Source: Janibacter hoylei PVAS-1
GTDB taxonomy: Bacteria; Actinomycetota; Actinomycetes; Actinomycetales; Dermatophilaceae
Length of the DNA: 64,000 bases
Direction: 5' to 3'
NCBI RefSeq assembly: GCF_000297495.1
Contig: NZ_ALWX01000004.1
Coordinates: forward strand, 1 to 64,000
The notes beneath the pieces are model-generated. The model had not been told where the DNA came from. It saw only the letters and a list, made by a program, of their open reading frames with translations, and made no database searches. The translations under genes and the position numbers were made by a program. Position 1 is the first letter of the stretch. The number at the start of each line of letters is the position of its first letter. Positions 41,872 through 51,624 of this stretch are shown here, piece by piece.

Positions 41872-43364
41872 GCGTGCGGCGGGTCATGGGCATCGAGACC
41901 GAGTACGGCATCGCGGTGCCCGGGCAGCCCTGGGCCAACCCGATGACCGCGTCCGGCGAGGTCGTCACGACATATGCGCGGGCGCACGGACTGCGCTCCG
42001 GTCACGGGGCGTGGGACTACAGCGACGAGCACCCGCTCGTCGACGCGCGCGGCTTCGAGCTGCCGCGCTCGCGCGCCGACGCCTCCCAGCTCACCGACGT
42101 CGAGGACCCGACGCTCGCCAACGTCGTGCTCGTCAACGGCGCGCGCCTCTACGTGGACCACGCCCACCCCGAGTACTCCTCGCCGGAGGTGACCTCGCCG
42201 CGCGACGCGCTCGTCTGGGACCGCGCGGGCGAGCTGGTCATGCGCGAGGTCGTCGCCCGGCTGGCCGGACGCGAGCCGGGCATCAACCTCTACAAGAACA
42301 ACACCGACGGCAAGGGCGCCTCCTACGGCACGCACGAAAACTACCTCGTCGAGCGGAGCACCCCCTTCGAGCGGATCGTCGCGCAGCTGACCCCCTTCTT
42401 CGTCGCCCGGCAGGTGCTCTGCGGTGCCGGGAGGGTCGGCATCGGCCAGGAGAGCGAGCGGGCCGGCTACCAGATCTCCTCGCGCAGCGACTTCTTCGAG
42501 GCGACCGTCGGTCTCGAGACGACCTTCAAGCGGCCGATCATCAACACCCGCGACGAGCCGCACGCCGACCCCGACCGCTGGCGCCGGCTGCACGTCATCA
42601 TCGGCGACGCCAACCAGGCCGACGTCGCGGGTCTGGTCAAGGTCGGCGCGACCTCGCTCGTCCTGCGGCTCATCGAGGCCGGCGCCGTGGACCGCGACCT
42701 CGAGGTGCTCCACCCCGTCGAGGCGCTGCGGGTGGTCTCGCACGACCCGACCTGCCGCGCGACGGTGCGGATGCGCGACGGCCGCGACCTCACGGCGGTG
42801 CAGATCCTCGCCGAGTACCTCGAGATGGCGCGCGCCTTCGTCGATCGCGAGGGCAGCGACCCGGCGACCGACGAGGTCCTCGACCACTGGGAGCGGCTGC
42901 TCGGCCTGCTGGCCCACGACCCGCTCGACGCTGCCGCAGACATCGACTGGGTCGCCAAGCTCGCTCTCCTGCAGCGCTACCGCGACCGCGACGGCCTGGC
43001 GTGGGACGACCACCGGCTGCGCGCCATCGACATCCAGTGGTCGGACGTGCGCCCGGACAAGGGCGTCTTCCACAAGCTCGAGGCCGCGGGACGGATCACC
43101 CGGCTGACGACCGACGCCGAGGTCGAGGCGGCCGTCTCGACCCCACCGGCCGACACCCGCGCGTGGTTGCGCGGGCGGGTGGTCGGGGCCTTCGGCGAGC
43201 AGGTCGTCTCCGCGTCCTGGGACGCCCTCGTGCTGCGGCTCCCGCGGGCCGGGCGCGTGGTCCGCGTGGCGATGCCCGACCCGCTGGCCCTTGGTCGGGA
43301 CGGCACGGAGGCCCTCGTCTCGGCCGGTGACGTGGACTCCCTCGTCGCCGGCCTCGGGGCATAG
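41868..43364 (+). CDS. dop: Depupylase/Pup deamidase
   Basis: 498 residues. Opens with MGIETEYGIAVPG, the Dop/PafA glutamine-synthetase-like ATP/Mg site, and includes NNTDGKGASYGTHENYLV and [20 protein letters not shown]. Dop deamidates C-terminal Gln of Pup to Glu and removes Pup from proteins. ATG overlaps the upstream GNAT stop (ATGA), and pup begins 34 bp after its stop, as in other actinobacteria. The Dop-specific loop after IAVPG (about 40-60) distinguishes it from PafA. Confidence 0.95.
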   Translation: MSVRRVMGIETEYGIAVPGQPWANPMTASGEVVTTYARAHGLRSGHGAWDYSDEHPLVDARGFELPRSRADASQLTDVEDPTLANVVLVNGARLYVDHAHPEYSSPEVTSPRDALVWDRAGELVMREVVARLAGREPGINLYKNNTDGKGASYGTHENYLVERSTPFERIVAQLTPFFVARQVLCGAGRVGIGQESERAGYQISSRSDFFEATVGLETTFKRPIINTRDEPHADPDRWRRLHVIIGDANQADVAGLVKVGATSLVLRLIEAGAVDRDLEVLHPVEALRVVSHDPTCRATVRMRDGRDLTAVQILAEYLEMARAFVDREGSDPATDEVLDHWERLLGLLAHDPLDAAADIDWVAKLALLQRYRDRDGLAWDDHRLRAIDIQWSDVRPDKGVFHKLEAAGRITRLTTDAEVEAAVSTPPADTRAWLRGRVVGAFGEQVVSASWDALVLRLPRAGRVVRVAMPDPLALGRDGTEALVSAGDVDSLVAGLGA

Positions 43365-43397
43365 GGTCGGGGCACGACCCGTAGCGAAGGAGCAACG

Positions 43398-43595
43398 ATG
43401 GCCCAGGAGCAGATCCGTCCCCAGTCGAGCGGTGGCGGCGACGACGTCGAGCCGGACACGGGCTTCGGTCAGGTCGCGGCGACCAACGCCGCGCGCGACG
43501 AGGAGGTCGACTCCGTGCTCGACGAGATCGACGGTGTCCTCGAGGCCAATGCCGAGGAGTTCGTCAAGGGCTTCGTGCAGAAGGGCGGCCAGTGA
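43398..43595 (+). CDS. pup: Prokaryotic ubiquitin-like protein Pup
   Basis: 65 residues, the normal size. The C-terminus reads [11 protein letters not shown], ending GGQ, so Dop must deamidate the terminal Gln before ligation. The central helix region ([22 protein letters not shown]) binds Arc. An AAGGAG site precedes the ATG at 43398. Stop overlaps the prcB GTG by 4 bp. Confidence 0.97.
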   Translation: MAQEQIRPQSSGGGDDVEPDTGFGQVAATNAARDEEVDSVLDEIDGVLEANAEEFVKGFVQKGGQ

Positions 43596-44416
43596 GCCGC
43601 GACCCCGTCGACGGACGACTGCCGGCCGCCTATCTCGCGGCCGGCAGCTCCTCCTTCACGGACTTCGTCGCCGCGGTCGACCCTGGCCTGCTGCCCGGGG
43701 GCCGGGCGACGGGAGCGGCGGGAGTCGTCGACGCGCCGCACGGCACGACGATCGTCGCGCTGACCTGCAGCGGCGGTCTGGTCATGGCCGGCGACCGCCG
43801 CGCGACCATGGGCAGCCTCATCGCCAACCGTGACATGCGCAAGATCCACGCGGCCGACGACAGCTCGCTCATCGGCATCGCCGGCACGGCGGGCGTGGCC
43901 CTGGAGATGGTGCGCCTCTTCCAGGTAGAGCTCGAGCACTACGAAAAGGTCGAGGGCGTCAACATGTCCGTCGAGGGCAAGGCCAACCGTCTGGCGGCGA
44001 TGCTCCGCGGCAACCTCGCCCTGGCCATGCAGGGCCTGTCCGTCCTGCCGGTGCTCGGCGGGTACGACGCCGCGTTGGGGGCGGGCCGCATCTTTTCGTA
44101 CGACGTCACCGGCGGGTGCTACGAGGAGCAGGAGCACCACAGCGTCGGCTCCGGCTCGCTCTTCGCGCGCGGCTCCCTGAAGAAGCTCTGGCACCCGGAC
44201 CTCGACCGGGCAGCCGCGGTGCGGGTCGCGGTCGAGGTGCTCTACGACGCCGCCGACGACGACTCCGCGACCGGTGGCCCGGACTTCCACCGCCGGATCT
44301 GGCCGGTCGTCGGGGTCGTCGACGCGTCGGGGGTCTCCTTCGTCAACGAGGCAGAGTGCGAGCAGGTCGTCACGCAGGTCCTCGCCGACCGTCACGGGGG
44401 AGGTGCCCGCGCATGA
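43592..44416 (+). CDS. prcB: 20S proteasome subunit beta
   Basis: 274 residues, GTG start at 43592. A 51-residue propeptide ends ...DAPHG before TTIVALTC, so autoprocessing would expose Thr52, the catalytic nucleophile. [10 protein letters not shown] carries the conserved Asp/Arg and Lys follows. Overlaps pup by 4 bp and prcA by 4 bp (ATGA), indicating an operon. Forms the inner beta rings that cut unfolded substrates. Confidence 0.96.
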   Translation: MSRDPVDGRLPAAYLAAGSSSFTDFVAAVDPGLLPGGRATGAAGVVDAPHGTTIVALTCSGGLVMAGDRRATMGSLIANRDMRKIHAADDSSLIGIAGTAGVALEMVRLFQVELEHYEKVEGVNMSVEGKANRLAAMLRGNLALAMQGLSVLPVLGGYDAALGAGRIFSYDVTGGCYEEQEHHSVGSGSLFARGSLKKLWHPDLDRAAAVRVAVEVLYDAADDDSATGGPDFHRRIWPVVGVVDASGVSFVNEAECEQVVTQVLADRHGGGARA

Positions 44417-45108
44417 CGCAGCCACCCTTCTACGTCTCCCCGGAGCAGGTCATGGCCGACCGGGCGGAGTTCGCCCGCGCCGGTATCGCCCGCGGCCGCT
44501 CGGTCGTCGTCCTCGGCTACGACGATGGCATCCTCCTCGTCGCCGACAACCCGAGCAGCCGCTCGCTCAACAAGATCAGCGAGATCCACGACCGCATCGC
44601 CTTCGCCGGGGTCGGCAAGTACAACGAGTTCGAAAACCTGCGGGTCGCCGGCATCCGCTACGCCGACCTGCGGGGCTACTCCTACGACCGCTCCGACGTC
44701 ACGGCCCGTGCCCTGGCCAATGCCTACGCGCAGACGCTCGGCACCGTCTTCACCCAGGACCAGAAGCCCTACGAGGTCGAGATCGTCGTCGCCGAGGTCG
44801 GTCGCGCCGTCGCCGACGACCGGATCTACCGCCTCACCTACGACGGGTCCGTCGCCGACGAGCGCGGCTGGGTCGCGGTCGGCGGCGACAGCGCCCGGCT
44901 CAACGAGTTGCTCGACGAGCAGTGGCGGCCGGGCATGGACCTCGAGGACGCCCACCGGCTCGCTGTGGAGGTCCTCTCCGGCTCGGCCGAAGGGGGCGAC
45001 GCCGGCGGTCTGCTGCCGACCGACGCCCTCGAGGCCGCAGTGCTGGAGCGGCACCGTCCCCGGCGGTGCTTCCAGCGGGTGCGTGGCTCCCTTCGCGGCG
45101 ACGGTTAG
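44413..45108 (+). CDS. prcA: 20S proteasome subunit alpha
   Basis: 231 residues starting [20 protein letters not shown], the gate region and first helix of PrcA. Lacks a processed Thr, as expected of alpha subunits. EHxYDR-type structural sequence [15 protein letters not shown] follows. Stop is 9 bp before the pafA GTG. The alpha rings gate entry and receive the ARC tail. Confidence 0.95.
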   Translation: MTQPPFYVSPEQVMADRAEFARAGIARGRSVVVLGYDDGILLVADNPSSRSLNKISEIHDRIAFAGVGKYNEFENLRVAGIRYADLRGYSYDRSDVTARALANAYAQTLGTVFTQDQKPYEVEIVVAEVGRAVADDRIYRLTYDGSVADERGWVAVGGDSARLNELLDEQWRPGMDLEDAHRLAVEVLSGSAEGGDAGGLLPTDALEAAVLERHRPRRCFQRVRGSLRGDG

Positions 45109-45117
45109 CCTGCAGAC

Positions 45118-46506
45118 GTGGACAGGCGCATCTTCGGCATCGAGACCGAGTTCGGCATCACGGCGGTCTCGGACGGTCAGCGGCGGCTCACGCCCGACGA
45201 GGTGGCGCGCTACCTCTTCCGCAAGGTGGTCACCTGGGGCCGCTCGAGCAATGTCTTCCTGCCCAACGGGTCCCGCCTCTACCTCGACGTCGGCAGCCAC
45301 CCGGAGTACGCGACCGCCGAGTGCGACGACCTGACCACGCTCATCGCCCATGACCGGGCCGGTGAGCTCGTCGTGCAGGACCTCGTCGACGACGCCCAGG
45401 CACGGCTCGAGGAGGACGGCGTCGCGGGGGAGATCTACGTCTTCAAGAACAACGTCGACTCCGCGGGCAACTCCTACGGCTGCCACGAAAACTTCCTCGT
45501 GCAGCGCACCTCGGACTTCGCGTCCGTTACCGACGGGCTGCTGCCCTTCCTCATCACCCGCCAGCTGATCGCCGGCACCGGCAAGATCATGCCCTCACCC
45601 CGCGGCGCGCGGTTTTCGGTCAGTCAGCGAGCCGACCACATCTGGGAGGGGGTGTCGTCGGCGACGACCCGCTCGCGGCCGATCATCAACACCCGCGACG
45701 AGCCGCACGCCGACGCGGAGCACTACCGCCGGATGCACGTCATCGTCGGTGACTCGGCGATGACCGAGACGACCACGCTGCTCAAGGTGGGCGCCGCCCA
45801 CCTCGTGCTGCGGATGCTCGAGGAGGGCGTCGCCCTGCCGGACATGGCGCTCGACAACCCGATCCGGGCGATCCGCGACATCAGCCTCGACCCTACCGGA
45901 CGCACCCCGGTCAAGCTCGCCGACGGGCGGCGGATGAGTGCCCTCGAGATCCAGGGGGAGTACCTCGCCCGGGCCACGGAGCACGCGGCCCGCGAGGGCA
46001 TCGACGACGAGGTGAGCACACGGGTGCTCGACCTCTGGGAGCGCACGCTCGACGCGATCGAGCGTGACGACCTGGTCGCCGTCGGCACCGAGATCGACTG
46101 GGTCATCAAGTACCGCCTGCTCGACGCCTACGCGAGCCGCCACGGGCTCGACCTCGACGACCCGCGTCTGGCCCAGCTCGACCTCGCGTACCACGACATC
46201 AACCCGCGCCGCGGCGTCCACCACGTGCTGCAGCGCGCGGGCAAGATCGCGCGCGTCGTCACCGACGAGCAGATCCGCGAGGCGGTCGACGTGCCGCCGC
46301 AGACGACGCGTGCCCGGCTGCGCGGCGACTTCGTCCGCACGGCACGCGAGCACGGGCGTGATGTCACCGTCGACTGGGTGCACCTGAAGATCAACGACGA
46401 GGCGCAGCGCACCGTGCTGTGCAAGGACCCCTTCCGCGCGGTGGACGAGCGGGTCGACCGGCTGCTCGAGCTGCTGGCGTCGCGGCCCACCCCGGCGGGC
46501 CCCTGA
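45118..46506 (+). CDS. pafA: Pup ligase PafA
   Basis: 462 residues, GTG start. Begins [15 protein letters not shown] and includes [20 protein letters not shown] and [18 protein letters not shown], the glutamine-synthetase-like ATP site. PafA attaches Pup, through the terminal Glu, to substrate lysines. It lacks the Dop loop. Follows prcA by 9 bp. The catalytic Asp lies in the [10 protein letters not shown] region. Confidence 0.96.
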   Translation: MDRRIFGIETEFGITAVSDGQRRLTPDEVARYLFRKVVTWGRSSNVFLPNGSRLYLDVGSHPEYATAECDDLTTLIAHDRAGELVVQDLVDDAQARLEEDGVAGEIYVFKNNVDSAGNSYGCHENFLVQRTSDFASVTDGLLPFLITRQLIAGTGKIMPSPRGARFSVSQRADHIWEGVSSATTRSRPIINTRDEPHADAEHYRRMHVIVGDSAMTETTTLLKVGAAHLVLRMLEEGVALPDMALDNPIRAIRDISLDPTGRTPVKLADGRRMSALEIQGEYLARATEHAAREGIDDEVSTRVLDLWERTLDAIERDDLVAVGTEIDWVIKYRLLDAYASRHGLDLDDPRLAQLDLAYHDINPRRGVHHVLQRAGKIARVVTDEQIREAVDVPPQTTRARLRGDFVRTAREHGRDVTVDWVHLKINDEAQRTVLCKDPFRAVDERVDRLLELLASRPTPAGP

Positions 46507-46576
46507 GTCAGGCAGTGTCCAGACTCGGTGGTTAGGCTGCCGGGGCCAACGCGTTTCCCACACATCGAGGTTGATC

Positions 46577-47626
46577 GTGCCGAAGTCCCCCCGACTGACC
46601 ACCGCTGCCGCGGTGTCCGCCGCCGCCGTGCTCGCGCTCAGTGCCTGTGGCGGTGACTCCGACACCGACGCGACGAGTGACGGCAAGACCGACGCGTCGG
46701 CCTCGTCGGCCTCGTCGTCCGAGTCCTCGCCGGTGACCCTCGCGGACCCCAAGCCGGAGGACACCAAGAAGGTCGAGGACATCGAGATCACGGAGGCCAA
46801 GGGCAAGAAGGCGCCGTCGATCTCGATCGAGGACAAGCCGCTGAGCGTCACCGAGACGACGCGCAAGGTGCTCGACGAGGGGTCCGGCGAGACCCTGCCG
46901 GACGACGCCTACGTCGAGGTCGACCTCGCCATGTTTTCCGGCAAGGACGGCAAGGCCATCGAGGGCTCCGAGACGTACACGAGTGCCCCGATCGTCCTCT
47001 CCCTCGGCAACGAGGGCGCCCTGCCGGGCCTCGTGAAGTCGATCAAGGGGCAGAAGGTCGGCGCCCACGGCGTCTCCGTCATGCCGCCCAAGGACCTCTT
47101 CGGCGACCAGGGCATGCCCCAGTACGGCGTCGACGGCAAGGACAACCTCGTCCTCGTCTACGACGTGCGCGGCATCATGCCGCAGGAGGCGAAGGGCAAG
47201 GCCGTCACGCCCAAGGACAAGACCCTGCCAACCGTGAAGTGGAAGGCCGACGCGCCCGCCGACATCACCATCCCCAAGGACGCGAAGAAGCCGAAGAAGC
47301 TCGTCACCGAGAAGCTCATCGAGGGCACCGGCAAGACGGTCAAGAAGGGCGACCAGGTGTACGTCAGCTACACCGGCGTGAAGTTCAAGAGCGGTGAGGT
47401 CTTCGACAGCTCCTTCAAGGAGGGCCGCGGGCCCTTCCCCTTCGTCGTCGGTCAGCAGGGCGTCATCCCTGGCTGGGACAAGGCCGTGGAGGGCTCCAAG
47501 GTCGGCGACCGTCTGCTCGTCGTCGTCCCGTCCAAGGAGGGCTACGGCGAGCAGGGCACCCCGGACGGCTCGATCAAGCCCAACGAGGACCTCGTCTTCG
47601 TCGTCGACATCCTCAGCGCACCCTGA
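46577..47626 (+). CDS. FKBP-type peptidyl-prolyl isomerase lipoprotein
   Basis: 349 residues. GTG 46577, 6 bp after a GAGG. Signal peptide with lipobox LALSACGG (lipid Cys about residue 25), then a Thr/Ser/Asp-rich linker and two FKBP-like domains. The second (GDQVYVSYTGVKFKSGEVF ... FFVDIL-type end) keeps the canonical hydrophobic pocket residues; the first is more divergent. The two-domain membrane-anchored FKBP after pafA matches the SCO1639-like position. It probably assists folding of exported proteins. A link to proteasome function is unproven. Confidence 0.88.
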   Translation: MPKSPRLTTAAAVSAAAVLALSACGGDSDTDATSDGKTDASASSASSSESSPVTLADPKPEDTKKVEDIEITEAKGKKAPSISIEDKPLSVTETTRKVLDEGSGETLPDDAYVEVDLAMFSGKDGKAIEGSETYTSAPIVLSLGNEGALPGLVKSIKGQKVGAHGVSVMPPKDLFGDQGMPQYGVDGKDNLVLVYDVRGIMPQEAKGKAVTPKDKTLPTVKWKADAPADITIPKDAKKPKKLVTEKLIEGTGKTVKKGDQVYVSYTGVKFKSGEVFDSSFKEGRGPFPFVVGQQGVIPGWDKAVEGSKVGDRLLVVVPSKEGYGEQGTPDGSIKPNEDLVFVVDILSAP

Positions 47627-47667
47627 CCCGACCCCACCCCCGCCACACCCACGACAAGGAGAGCCAC

Positions 47668-48054
47668 ATGCCCTTCGACCCCAGCACCACCAAGCCCGAG
47701 ATCGACTTCCCCGAGGGCGAGGCGCCCACCGACCTCGTCGTCGAGGACATCACCGTCGGTGACGGTGCCGAGGTGACCCCCGGGTCGCCCATCCAGGCGC
47801 ACTACGTCGGCGTCGCCCACTCGACCGGTGAGGAGTTCGACGCGTCGTGGAACCGCGGCGCCCCGCTCGCCTTCACCGCCGGCATCGGCCAGGTCATCAA
47901 GGGCTGGGACGACGGTCTCCTCGGCATGAAGGAGGGTGGTCGCCGCAAGATCACCATCCCGCCGCACCTCGGCTACGGCGACCGCGGCGCCGGCGCTGCC
48001 ATCAAGGGTGGCGAGACGCTGATCTTCGTCGTGGACCTCGTCAAGGTCGGCTGA
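47668..48054 (+). CDS. Cytosolic FKBP-type peptidyl-prolyl isomerase
   Basis: 128 residues, no signal peptide. Standard FKBP fold: ITVGDGAEVTPGSPIQAHYVG, DASWNRGAPLAFTAGIGQVI (Trp and Ile pocket), GWDDGLLGMKEGGRRKITIP and GYGDRG. It isomerises Xaa-Pro bonds. Start ATG with AAGGAGA. Probably co-transcribed with the lipoprotein FKBP (41 bp gap), matching the pafA-FKBP-FKBP pattern also known in Streptomyces. Confidence 0.92.
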   Translation: MPFDPSTTKPEIDFPEGEAPTDLVVEDITVGDGAEVTPGSPIQAHYVGVAHSTGEEFDASWNRGAPLAFTAGIGQVIKGWDDGLLGMKEGGRRKITIPPHLGYGDRGAGAAIKGGETLIFVVDLVKVG

Positions 48055-48086
48055 CCCCGACCTCACCTCTGCTCCACCCGCCCCCG

Positions 48087-48171
48087 GCGCATCTCCCCAG
48101 GGAGGTGTCGCCGGGGGCCGCATCTACATGGGGGAATGCGGCTGGCGTGCGCATATCCCTAGGGAGATGCG
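48087..48171. repeat. Three copies of the CCTAGG palindrome family
   Basis: Copies at 48087-48109 (CCCCAGGG centre), 48119-48140 (CATGGGGG centre) and 48149-48171 (CCCTAGGG centre) between the convergent FKBP and DUF3866 genes. They vary in the arm but keep GCATNTCC...AATGCG. Confidence 0.8.
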
Positions 48172-48176
48172 GGAGT

Positions 48177-49274
48177 TCAGGGGAGCAGTGCGGCGGCGTG
48201 CCGGCCGGCCAGGGCCGCGGTGACGAAGGGGGTGACGTCCTCCGTCGCACTCCGGCCCATGCTCGTCAGCGGGACCGGGCTCGTGGCGAGCGCTTCGGCG
48301 ACCCCGTCGAGGGGCAGCGGTACCAGGTGCGGCGCGCCGGCCGACGTGCTGATCGCCGTCTCGAGCTGCTCACGGACATCCGGCCAGGGCGCATCGGTCG
48401 AGTCCGCGACGACGACGTCGGCCCCACCGAGCAGCGCCCGCGAGAGCACGGTGGCCGTGTGGTGCGAGAGTCCGACGTGCCGTGGGCGCGGGTCGCTGCC
48501 GGAGACCCGCGGCACGACGACGCCCCGCCCGCGCAGGACGTGGACGGCGTTGAGCACGTCGCCGGTGGACAGCCCGGACCAGCCCCACGTCGTCGACGAG
48601 CCGGCATTGCCCGGCCCCTGGGCGACGACGACGACGTCGCAGCGGAGGACGTGCCGGGCGGCGAGGAGCGCCGAGTGCACCGTGATCGCCTCGTGCTCCC
48701 CGCCGTAGGCCTGCCCTGCCGTGATCGTCGTCGCGAGCCAGCCGGCCTCGACGAGCCGGGCCGCGCTGTCGGACAGGGCGAAGGGGAGTGCCGCCGAGTC
48801 GGTCATGACGTACCCGACTCGCGCCTGCGGCGCGACCGACCGGATGCCGGCGAGGACGGCTGGCAGGGCCGAGTGCAGCTCGGCCACGACGACCGGCAGC
48901 CCGCGCAGGTCGCCGCCGGCGATGTCGGGGTGCTCGCGCATCGTCTCGTGGTGGGGTGACTCCTGCTCCTCGAGGGTCTGGACCATCTGCTGCAGCGGTG
49001 TGTAGCGCGCCTTGACGATGTGCCCGGGGCCGTCTGCCGGGTCGGCGGGCGGGCGGGTGACGTCGGCGACGACGAGCGCCATGCCGCCCGTCCCGAGACC
49101 TCGGCGCAGGGCCGAGATGTTGAGCAGCACCTCGTCGCCGGGCTCCGGAGAGCCGACGACCTCGGTGAGGGCCAGCGCGGGGACGTCCGCCCCGTCGACC
49201 TCGACGCGCAGCCGGACCGCGCCGCGCCGGGCACGGGTCACCTCGCGGACCACGCCGCTGCGCCAGTGGATCAT
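48177..49274 (-). CDS. DUF3866 protein
   Basis: 365 residues from ATG 49274 (MIHWRSGVVREV). No membrane segment or known catalytic motif. YTPLQQMVQTLEEQESPHH and VVVAQGPGNAGSSTTWGWSG are conserved-looking blocks typical of DUF3866 in actinobacteria. Always near pafBC in this type of locus, but its function is unknown. An upstream in-frame start (49322) overlaps the pafB start and is rejected. Convergent with the FKBP gene. Confidence 0.82.
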   Translation of the reverse strand: MIHWRSGVVREVTRARRGAVRLRVEVDGADVPALALTEVVGSPEPGDEVLLNISALRRGLGTGGMALVVADVTRPPADPADGPGHIVKARYTPLQQMVQTLEEQESPHHETMREHPDIAGGDLRGLPVVVAELHSALPAVLAGIRSVAPQARVGYVMTDSAALPFALSDSAARLVEAGWLATTITAGQAYGGEHEAITVHSALLAARHVLRCDVVVVAQGPGNAGSSTTWGWSGLSTGDVLNAVHVLRGRGVVVPRVSGSDPRPRHVGLSHHTATVLSRALLGGADVVVADSTDAPWPDVREQLETAISTSAGAPHLVPLPLDGVAEALATSPVPLTSMGRSATEDVTPFVTAALAGRHAAALLP

Positions 49275-49312
49275 GTGCGGCAGGTTAGCCTCAGCGTGAC
49301 GAAGGGAGCGAC

Positions 49313-50299
49313 GTGGCAGCACCCAACACCCCCGCGGCCAAGACGGAGCGACTGCTCAACCTGACGATGAGCCTGCTCTCGTCGCGGATGCCGTTGCCCA
49401 AGCAGCGGATCCGTCGCATGGTTGAGGCCTACCAGCTCGTCGAGTCCGACGAGGCCTTCGACCGGATGTTCGAGCGCGACAAGGAGGACCTGCGCGCCAT
49501 GGGCATCCCGCTCGTCACCGAGGACATCGGCTCCTTCGAGGACGAGCAGGGCTACCGCATCGACCAGCGCGACTACGCCCTGCCGCCCGTCGAGCTCACC
49601 GCCGACGAGCGCGCCGTCGTCGGGCTCGCGAGCCGCGCCTGGGCGCACGCGACGATGGCCGGCACCGCCGCGACGGCCTGGCGCAAGGTCGCGGCCGACG
49701 ACGAGGTGGGGGAGGACCCCTTCGCCGGTCTCGAGCCGCGGCTCGGTGGCGCGGAGCCGGCCTTCGAGCCCCTCAAGGACGCCGTGCTGTCGGGGGTCGC
49801 CGTCCGCTTCGACTACGCCCGCCCCGGGACCGGCGGAGCCTCCCCGCGCCGGGTCGAGCCCTGGTACCTCACCGCGTGGCACGGTCGGTGGTACCTCGTC
49901 GGCCACGACCTCGACCGCGAGGCTGCGCGCGTCTTCCGCCTGTCGCGGATCACCTCGACGGTCACGGTCACCCGCGAGTCGATCACCGTCGCCGCGCCCG
50001 ACGACGTCGACCCGGTGCGCATGATCGCCGCCGTCGACGGCCGCGAGCCCCAGCCGCTGCCGGCGGTGCTGCGCGTGCGCGTCGGCACGGGCCACGGGCT
50101 GCGCCGACGCGCCGTGCGCGTCGAGGACGCCGAGCCGCAGTGGGACCGCCTGCACCTCGAGCACGGTGACCTGCGCTGGCTCGCCGACGAGATCGCCAGC
50201 CACGGCGCCGACGTCGTCGTCGAGGAGCCCACCGAGCTGCGCCAGGCCGTCGTCTCCCGGCTGCGGGCCGTCGCCACCCACGAAGGGAGCCCCCGATGA
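49313..50299 (+). CDS. pafB: WYL-domain regulator PafB
   Basis: 328 residues. GTG start with GAAGGGAG in the ribosome-binding position. Winged-helix N-terminus (SLLSSRMPLPKQRIRRMV), then the WYL domain (RVEPWYLTAWHGRWYLVGHD, W-Y-L at about 184-186) and WCX extension. PafB works with PafC as a DNA-damage transcription activator. Overlaps pafC by 4 bp (ATGA). Confidence 0.93.
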   Translation: MAAPNTPAAKTERLLNLTMSLLSSRMPLPKQRIRRMVEAYQLVESDEAFDRMFERDKEDLRAMGIPLVTEDIGSFEDEQGYRIDQRDYALPPVELTADERAVVGLASRAWAHATMAGTAATAWRKVAADDEVGEDPFAGLEPRLGGAEPAFEPLKDAVLSGVAVRFDYARPGTGGASPRRVEPWYLTAWHGRWYLVGHDLDREAARVFRLSRITSTVTVTRESITVAAPDDVDPVRMIAAVDGREPQPLPAVLRVRVGTGHGLRRRAVRVEDAEPQWDRLHLEHGDLRWLADEIASHGADVVVEEPTELRQAVVSRLRAVATHEGSPR

Positions 50300-51258
50300 G
50301 TCGTCAGGGTGTCGAGTCCGCGACGAGCCGCGTCCAGCGGCTGCTGACGATGGTCCCGTGGCTCGTGAGCCGCCAGGGGATCGAGATCTCCGCGGCGGCC
50401 GCCGGGCTGGGGATCAGCGAGGAGCAGCTGACCAAGGACCTCGACCTGCTCTTCATGTGCGGGTACGGGCAGATGCCCGACGAGATGATCGAGGCGAGCT
50501 ACGAGGGCGGCCGCGTCTTCGTCACCAATGCCGATGCCATCGCCCGACCGCTCCGGCTCACCGTCGACGAGGCGATCTCGCTGATCGTCGGGCTGCGCTC
50601 GCTCGCCGCGAGCGGCGCCGGCGACTCCAGCGCGGTCGAGCGTGCCCTGGCCAAGCTCGAGGAGGCGACCGGGGCGATCCCCGGGGTCGACCGGGTGGTG
50701 GTCGTCGAGGACGACACCGAGGTCGGACGCACCACAGCGGCCCTGCGCGACGCCGTGACCGCCGGCCGCCGCGTGCACCTGTCCTACGTCGTCCCGAGTC
50801 GCGACGAGCGCACCGAGCGCGATGTCGACCCGATGCGGCTGGCCCACGTCGACGGTCACTGGTACCTCGAGGGCTGGTGCCACCGGGCGCAGGACGTGCG
50901 CCTCTTCCGCGTCGACCGGATCGAGGACCTCGAGGTGCTCGACGTGCCGGCCCGCCTGCCCGAGGGCATCACCGGTCGCGACCTCAGCGCCGGCGCCTAC
51001 CAGGCCAGCGACGCCGACCTGCCGGTCACCCTGCGCCTCGCGCCGTCCGCCCACTGGGTCGCGGAGTACTACCCGGTGACATCTCGCGAAACGGCGGGTG
51101 AAGATCTGCTCGTCACGCTCCCGACGAGCAATGAGGGATTCCTCCGCCGTCTCGTGCTGCGGCTGGGCGGCGGAGCGCAGGTCGTCGCGCCGGAGTCAGC
51201 TCGAGCTGCCGTCGAGGGAGCCGCCGAGCAGGCCCTGAGCGGCTACGACGCACACTGA
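50296..51258 (+). CDS. pafC: WYL-domain regulator PafC
   Basis: 320 residues, N-terminal HTH (LVSRQGIEISAAAAGLGIS) followed by WYL domain (PMRLAHVDGHWYLEGWCHR). Pairs with PafB, whose product it resembles in layout. GAAGGGAG occurs in the ribosome-binding position. Followed 70 bp later by tatA. Confidence 0.93.
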   Translation: MSRQGVESATSRVQRLLTMVPWLVSRQGIEISAAAAGLGISEEQLTKDLDLLFMCGYGQMPDEMIEASYEGGRVFVTNADAIARPLRLTVDEAISLIVGLRSLAASGAGDSSAVERALAKLEEATGAIPGVDRVVVVEDDTEVGRTTAALRDAVTAGRRVHLSYVVPSRDERTERDVDPMRLAHVDGHWYLEGWCHRAQDVRLFRVDRIEDLEVLDVPARLPEGITGRDLSAGAYQASDADLPVTLRLAPSAHWVAEYYPVTSRETAGEDLLVTLPTSNEGFLRRLVLRLGGGAQVVAPESARAAVEGAAEQALSGYDAH

Positions 51259-51328
51259 CGCCTCACGGCTCGCGCACAGGGTCGAGGCATACACTGACAA
51301 CGTTGGTCGCCACCTGAAAGGTCTTGCC

Positions 51329-51598
51329 ATGCCCAATCTGGGTCCCATGGAAATCATCCTCATCCTGCTCGTCATCCTGCTGCTCTTCGGCTTCAAGAAG
51401 CTCCCGGACGCCGCGCGCAGCGTCGGCAAGTCCGCCCGCGTCTTCAAGGCCGAGGTCAGCGAGATGAAGGAAGAGGACCGCCAGCGCGAGGAGGCCAGGA
51501 AGCAGGGGCAGGCCGGCAGCACCCCGACCGCCGACGGCAACGCCGTCATCGACGAGGCCAAGCCCCGCACGGACAACCAGTCCGGCCCGGTGGCCTGA
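51329..51598 (+). CDS. tatA: Sec-independent protein translocase TatA
   Basis: 89 residues. One N-terminal TM (LGPMEIILILLVILLLFGF) with the FGFKKLPDAARSVGKSARVFK amphipathic helix, then a polar tail. TatA forms the Tat pore for folded proteins. Upstream at about 51289 a TACACT -10-like box is present. Followed by tatC (26 bp). Confidence 0.92.
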   Translation: MPNLGPMEIILILLVILLLFGFKKLPDAARSVGKSARVFKAEVSEMKEEDRQREEARKQGQAGSTPTADGNAVIDEAKPRTDNQSGPVA

Positions 51599-51624
51599 GC
51601 CACCCCCCTTCGTCCACAACCCGC

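Noticed and set aside
49275-49322. Longer DUF3866 start
   Set aside because: It would overlap the pafB ribosome-binding site and start, and the conserved block begins at 49274.
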